Source: Brevibacterium album DSM 18261
GTDB lineage: Bacteria > Actinomycetota > Actinomycetes > Actinomycetales > Brevibacteriaceae
Reading direction: 5' to 3'
Assembly: GCF_000426445.1 (NCBI RefSeq)
Contig: NZ_AUFJ01000010.1
Coordinates: forward strand, 186,001-250,000
Length of the DNA stretch: 64,000 bases
Part shown: positions 60,664 to 64,000 of the stretch, in pieces
Position numbering within the stretch: the first letter of the stretch is position 1
Layout of the letters: every line of letters begins with the position of its first letter
Notes under the pieces: model-generated
The model's database searches: none
What the model was told of the DNA's origin: nothing
The model's input: only the letters and a program-made list of their open reading frames with translations
Translations under genes and position numbers: made by a program

Positions 60664-61431
60664 ATGGCGCGTCCGCACCGCTCGACCCTGGAACGCCGTG
60701 AGGCCCTGCTGCGGCTCGTGACCTCGGGCATCTCCAGGGTCGAGGAGCTCGGCAGCCGCCTGGAGGTCTCGCCCTCCACCGTGCGGAGGGACCTCGCCGC
60801 GCTCGAGGACTCGGGCCAGCTCTCCCGCACCTACGGCGGCGCGATCATGCCCGCGCCGTTCCGCGACCGCGCGCTGTCCGAGCGGGTCGCGGTGAACGCG
60901 GAGTCGAAGACCGGGATCGGGCTGGCCTCCGTGGGACTCGTCCACGCCGGCGCCACGATCTTCGTCGACGCGGGCTCGACGACCCTGGCCCTCGTGGACG
61001 CCCTCGACGGCGTCGAGGGCGTCACCGTCGTGACCCGCGGACTGGAGAACGCGATCACGCTCGTCGGCCGGCCGGGCATCAGCGTGCACGTGGTGGGCGG
61101 AGCGCTCACCCCGGCCTCGCACGGCACCACGGGCCCCCTGGCGCTGGAAGCGCTGGGCCGCTTCGCCTTCGATCTCGCCTTCCTCGGCTGCGATGCGGTC
61201 TCGCCCGCGCTCGGAGTGGGCGAGCCGACCCTCGAGGAGGCCTACGTCAAGGAGTTCGCAGCGACCCGGGCGCGGAGGACGGTGGTGCTCGCCGACGCCT
61301 CGAAGCTCTGCACCCGGGGCGTGGCCGCCTGGGCACCGCTCCCCCACGGCTGGACACTCGTGACGGACTGCCGCGAGGAGACGCTCCTCGCGCCGTTCGA
61401 ACGACAGGGCGTGGACGTCATTCGGGCGTGA
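60664..61431 (+). CDS. DeoR/GlpR family transcriptional regulator
   Basis: The 255-residue protein has the DeoR N-terminal helix-turn-helix (SRVEELGSRLEVSPSTVRRD, then LAALEDSG, residues 25-50) and the sugar-phosphate sensor domain: IFVDAGSTTLALVDAL near residue 100, GGALTPASHGTTGPLALEAL near 145, DLAFLGCDAVSP near 170 and VVLADASKL near 210. The ligand is probably a phosphorylated intermediate of this pathway. It begins 1 nt after the pdxA2 stop, so it is cotranscribed and should regulate its own operon. Confidence 0.92.
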   Translation: MARPHRSTLERREALLRLVTSGISRVEELGSRLEVSPSTVRRDLAALEDSGQLSRTYGGAIMPAPFRDRALSERVAVNAESKTGIGLASVGLVHAGATIFVDAGSTTLALVDALDGVEGVTVVTRGLENAITLVGRPGISVHVVGGALTPASHGTTGPLALEALGRFAFDLAFLGCDAVSPALGVGEPTLEEAYVKEFAATRARRTVVLADASKLCTRGVAAWAPLPHGWTLVTDCREETLLAPFERQGVDVIRA

Positions 61432-61536
61432 GCCGGAACTGCCTCTCGCTGCTGCGGCCCCACACCTCTTCATGGCCGCGCACTCCTGCAGCCTCATGCA
61501 CACGCAGTCTCGCGCCGCTTCAGCCCCGGGGCCGCT

Positions 61537-61899
61537 TCAGCCCGCGAAGACCAGCACTACGGTCGTCGCGAGCGAGAGCGCAAGCATGCCGAGGCAGTTG
61601 AACCAGAAGGCCGTGCCCAGGAACCGGGCCCGCAGGTGTGCGGCCGCTGCGCACAGGAAGTAGACGACCGCCCCAGCCGCCGCCGCGAGGCCCACCCCGG
61701 GCACGGACAGGCCGGTGAGCAGCCCGGCCGCTCCCGCCAGCTTCACCACGATGAGCACCCACCACCAGTCCGCGGGGAAGCGCACACCCTCCAGACAGTC
61801 TCGGATGAAGCGCGGCGGCCGCAGGGACAGGATCGCGTCTCCGGCGAGCGCCGCGGTCAGGAGCAGGCTGAGCACGAGCCCCCACTGGTCAATCGTCAT
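61537..61899 (-). CDS. DoxX-like family membrane protein
   Basis: The 120-residue protein has four hydrophobic segments: WGLVLSLLLTAALAGDAI, VLIVVKLAGAAGLLTGL, GLAAAAGAVVYFLCAAAAHL and MLALSLATTVVLVF. The LEGVRFPADWWWVLIVVKLAGA segment is typical of DoxX-like proteins of unknown function. Its ATG overlaps the tetR stop by 4 bp, so it is translated with the regulator and is probably the controlled gene. Confidence 0.82.
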   Translation of the reverse strand: MTIDQWGLVLSLLLTAALAGDAILSLRPPRFIRDCLEGVRFPADWWWVLIVVKLAGAAGLLTGLSVPGVGLAAAAGAVVYFLCAAAAHLRARFLGTAFWFNCLGMLALSLATTVVLVFAG

Positions 61900-62666
61900 C
61901 GCTCTCCACCTCCCGCATGCTCTGGCTCCGCGGGCGCCGCGAACGCCTCGGCCGGATGACCGGCTTCGGGGGAATCACCGGGCTCGCCCTGGACCGCTCT
62001 CACCGCAGCGGCGACTTCGCCCTCGATCCCCGCGAACGGCAGCGCTCCGTGCGCAGCCGCGAACAGCGCACCGAGGTAGGCGAGGTAGACGGTGCGAGCG
62101 CCCCTGCGGACGCGTTCGGCATCGGAGGGTCCGGCGGCACGCCGCCGTAGGACCTCCTCGATCTCGGCTTCCAGCCGGGCGGAGAGTCCCTCGAATATGG
62201 CAGCGCGGGTACGGCCCCGCATGAGAACGGCGCCGTACTCCCGCGCGAGCGGAGGATCGGAGGTGAAGAGCTCCACGAACGGTCGAACGAGAGCGCAGAC
62301 CTCGGTAGAGGCGGTTCCGCCTCTGCCGAGCGCACGCGACTCCGCCTCCTCGTGGATGCGCTGCACCTCGGCCTCGACCGTGAGCACGAGCAGCCGCTCC
62401 TTGTCCCCCACTGCCATAACCCGGCCTGCGCTCACCCCCGCCCGTGCAGCGATCCCGCGCACGGTGGCGGCGGTGAAGCCCTTCTCCGCAAAGAGCTCAC
62501 CGGCAGCACGGAGGATCATCGCCTCGGTCCTGTCACGACGCGCCTCCCGCCCGAGCGGGACCGGAGCCGGATCCGATTCCGGAGGTGGATCCGACGCGGA
62601 GTTCGGACCGGCGCTCTCGACCGCACAGCGGTGCACGCCAGCTTCATGAACACGTTCACTGAACAT
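61896..62666 (-). CDS. TetR/AcrR family transcriptional regulator
   Basis: The 256-residue protein has a TetR helix-turn-helix at about residues 45-90 (ILRAAGELFAEKGFTAATVR, then GIAARAGVSAGRVMAV) after an unusually long 40-residue N-terminal extension. The ligand domain has no recognised subfamily. ATG 62666 is supported by a TAGTCT -10 ending 6 nt upstream (leaderless) and by a palindrome covering the start, so autoregulation is likely. A later start at residue 45 or so would remove the extension but loses the promoter logic. It is cotranscribed with the DoxX-like gene. Confidence 0.87.
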   Translation of the reverse strand: MFSERVHEAGVHRCAVESAGPNSASDPPPESDPAPVPLGREARRDRTEAMILRAAGELFAEKGFTAATVRGIAARAGVSAGRVMAVGDKERLLVLTVEAEVQRIHEEAESRALGRGGTASTEVCALVRPFVELFTSDPPLAREYGAVLMRGRTRAAIFEGLSARLEAEIEEVLRRRAAGPSDAERVRRGARTVYLAYLGALFAAAHGALPFAGIEGEVAAAVRAVQGEPGDSPEAGHPAEAFAAPAEPEHAGGGER

Positions 62667-62678
62667 GTTTACAGACTA
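62649..62678 (-). promoter_or_regulatory. tetR promoter and palindromic operator overlapping the start codon
   Basis: AACACGTTCA (62649-62658) and TGAACATGTT (62660-62669) form a 21-bp palindrome with one mismatch around a central C, overlapping the first codons. TAGTCT (62678-62673, minus strand) ends 6 nt before the ATG. Bound repressor would cover the transcription start. Confidence 0.6.
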
Positions 62679-62876
62679 GACTCGGCGCCTCGGAAGCGCA
62701 ATGGCTCCGTCTGGCAGCCCGGAGCGGATGCCCCCGTTCACTCGACGATGCGCGGCAGCCAGGCCCTCCCACCGGCCACCACCGACCGCTCGAGCAAGTT
62801 GTGTCCGTGCCTCACGATAGATTCGAACCAGATGGATCTTTGAAGCCGCTCACTCGCCGTTGAGGAGGTGATGACG

Positions 62877-64000
62877 ATGTCACAGAAGCAGTTCGCTCCG
62901 GGCAGTGCGCTCGCTCCCGCCCAGCTGCGTCCCTGGAGGGGCAGCCGGAGACACCACGAGCACAACTCGCAGCGGCACCGTGCCGCGGCACGCACGATGA
63001 CCCTTCCCGCCTGCACGGACATCGAACCGGTCGAGATCGTGACCGCTGACGACCTCTGCGCGCACCTCGCCCGCGGCAGCAGCCTTTCCGCCTCCGGCGG
63101 GCCTTCTCGGCTGCCGGTCTTCCACCGCCAGCCCGGTGAACTGCCTGCCGGGGAGGGCTGGCAGATGCTCGAGCCCACCGCCTCTGCCCTGGAGACCGCG
63201 GCGACGGCGGAATCCCTCGATGTGCTGGAGATCTCCCGCAGCGTGCAGGAGACGGCCTACGCCCTCGACCGGTGCGAGGCTGCGCACCTCGTCGCACTGG
63301 CGGAGACGACCCTGGCCGCCATCGCCGCTGAGGACGGACCCGACACTCTCGAGGTCCTCCTGCGATCCCACGGGATGCACTCGGCGAGGGAGCTCATCAG
63401 CCGGCACCTCCCGCGGACCGTGGTGCGGGCGGTGCTGGTGGATGCGGATCTGACGAAGACCGGGGCCCACCGCCGGCTCGTCGATGCAGTGTTCGCCTAT
63501 CTCGGCTTCTCCCGCTGCCTGGCTCTGGTTATCGAGGGCAGACTGAGCATGGCGAAGCTACGTGCCCTGCTCCGGGCGAGTGCGCTCCTGCAGCTCCACG
63601 ATGCTCGCTGGCTCGGCCGCGACATCACAGGACGCGTCGAAGCAGAGAACAGCCGGAATGCCGAGGAGGTGAGCACCGACACTCCAGCCTCGGACTCCTT
63701 CGGCTCCCCCGATGCGATCCTTGCGGACACGAACGCATGCAACGCCGGTGAGGGCAGGAACACCGACAGTGACGGGTACGTCAGGGCGACGAGTGGGTTC
63801 TCCGTCCCGGACGACAGCGCAGGAGCGGCACATATCCGGGACCGGCATGGTCGGCTGCACGGGCCGGCCCTCCTCGCCGCTCCCCTGGAGACGTTCACGC
63901 AGCACGTGCGCGCGCAGGCGGCGCTCTGCGCTCCACCGGCGCCTCCGATGAAGACGGTGCACGACGCCCGCCGGGTCACCTACGAACGCGCTGATTCCGG
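62877..64000 (+). CDS. DUF222-like protein (possible HNH endonuclease), 3' end outside window
   Basis: About 374 codons are open to the right edge. Residues 110-235 resemble the DUF222 (13E12 repeat-type) helical domain found before HNH nuclease domains: ARELISRHLPRTVVRAVLVD, then VIEGRLSMAKLRALLRASAL. The N-terminal 100 residues and the Ser/Asp/Thr-rich stretch after 255 match nothing recognised. The HNH region, if present, would lie beyond the window. ATG 62877 has AGGAGG 8 nt upstream, preferred to an ATG two codons earlier that is too close. Codon use is a little less GC-biased than in the neighbours. Confidence 0.6.
   Translation, partial: MSQKQFAPGSALAPAQLRPWRGSRRHHEHNSQRHRAAARTMTLPACTDIEPVEIVTADDLCAHLARGSSLSASGGPSRLPVFHRQPGELPAGEGWQMLEPTASALETAATAESLDVLEISRSVQETAYALDRCEAAHLVALAETTLAAIAAEDGPDTLEVLLRSHGMHSARELISRHLPRTVVRAVLVDADLTKTGAHRRLVDAVFAYLGFSRCLALVIEGRLSMAKLRALLRASALLQLHDARWLGRDITGRVEAENSRNAEEVSTDTPASDSFGSPDAILADTNACNAGEGRNTDSDGYVRATSGFSVPDDSAGAAHIRDRHGRLHGPALLAAPLETFTQHVRAQAALCAPPAPPMKTVHDARRVTYERADS

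Overview
The window is chromosomal DNA of a very high-GC Gram-positive bacterium (phylum Actinomycetota). Evidence: a division and cell-wall (dcw) cluster in actinobacterial order with sepF, yggT and divIVA; GarA-like FHA, Rv2175c-like and PASTA-kinase genes; DUF3040 and DUF4192 proteins; many GTG/TTG starts; and several TANNNT hexamers placed 6-7 nt before start codons, as in leaderless actinobacterial genes. MurE carries the DNPR motif of meso-diaminopimelate-adding enzymes, so the peptidoglycan is probably mDAP type. Together this suggests a Micrococcales-like organism (Brevibacterium- or Brachybacterium-type). Species cannot be decided from the sequence.

Layout. 1-11.2 kb: a partial glycerophosphodiesterase, a decayed Abi-like fragment, the principal sigma factor with a SigR/SigH-type promoter in front, DUF4192, a methyltransferase-like protein, a HelD-like helicase, and a TetR-controlled ABC exporter with an internally deleted amidohydrolase. 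11.2-36.8 kb, all on the minus strand: the dcw cluster read from mraZ at 36.8 kb through rsmH, ftsL, ftsI, murE, murF, mraY, murD, ftsW, murG, murC, ftsQ, ftsZ, pgeF, sepF, yggT and divIVA, then lspA, an RluD-type synthase, dnaE, hisD and nrdR. Most junctions are 1-8 bp overlaps. The mraZ-rsmH gap holds an mraW-type RNA leader with two CUUCCCC-loop hairpins, and three 10-bp-phased MraZ boxes precede mraZ.

36.8-41.8 kb: a divergent moxR-DUF58-transglutaminase operon separated from mraZ by a G-rich repeat array and a second pair of GTGG boxes. 42-49.1 kb: DUF3040, DNA polymerase IV, a lipoprotein, a polyprenyl synthase, an Rv2175c-like regulator, a LysM transglycosylase and a PASTA Ser/Thr kinase. 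49.1-53.5 kb, minus strand: threonine aldolase, class II DAHP synthase, a bifunctional-nuclease-domain protein, a GarA-like FHA protein and GcvH.

53.8-64 kb: tRNA-Pro(GGG), a frameshifted rarA, an MmcQ/YjbR protein, a small acidic protein with an in-frame TGA, a four-gene acid-sugar operon (GntP permease, DUF1537 kinase, PdxA2, DeoR) predicted to turn D-threonate or D-erythronate into DHAP, a TetR/DoxX pair with a palindromic operator over the tetR start, and the start of a DUF222-like protein. No CRISPR array, insertion sequence, prophage or rRNA was seen. All statements come from reading the sequence; no searches were run.
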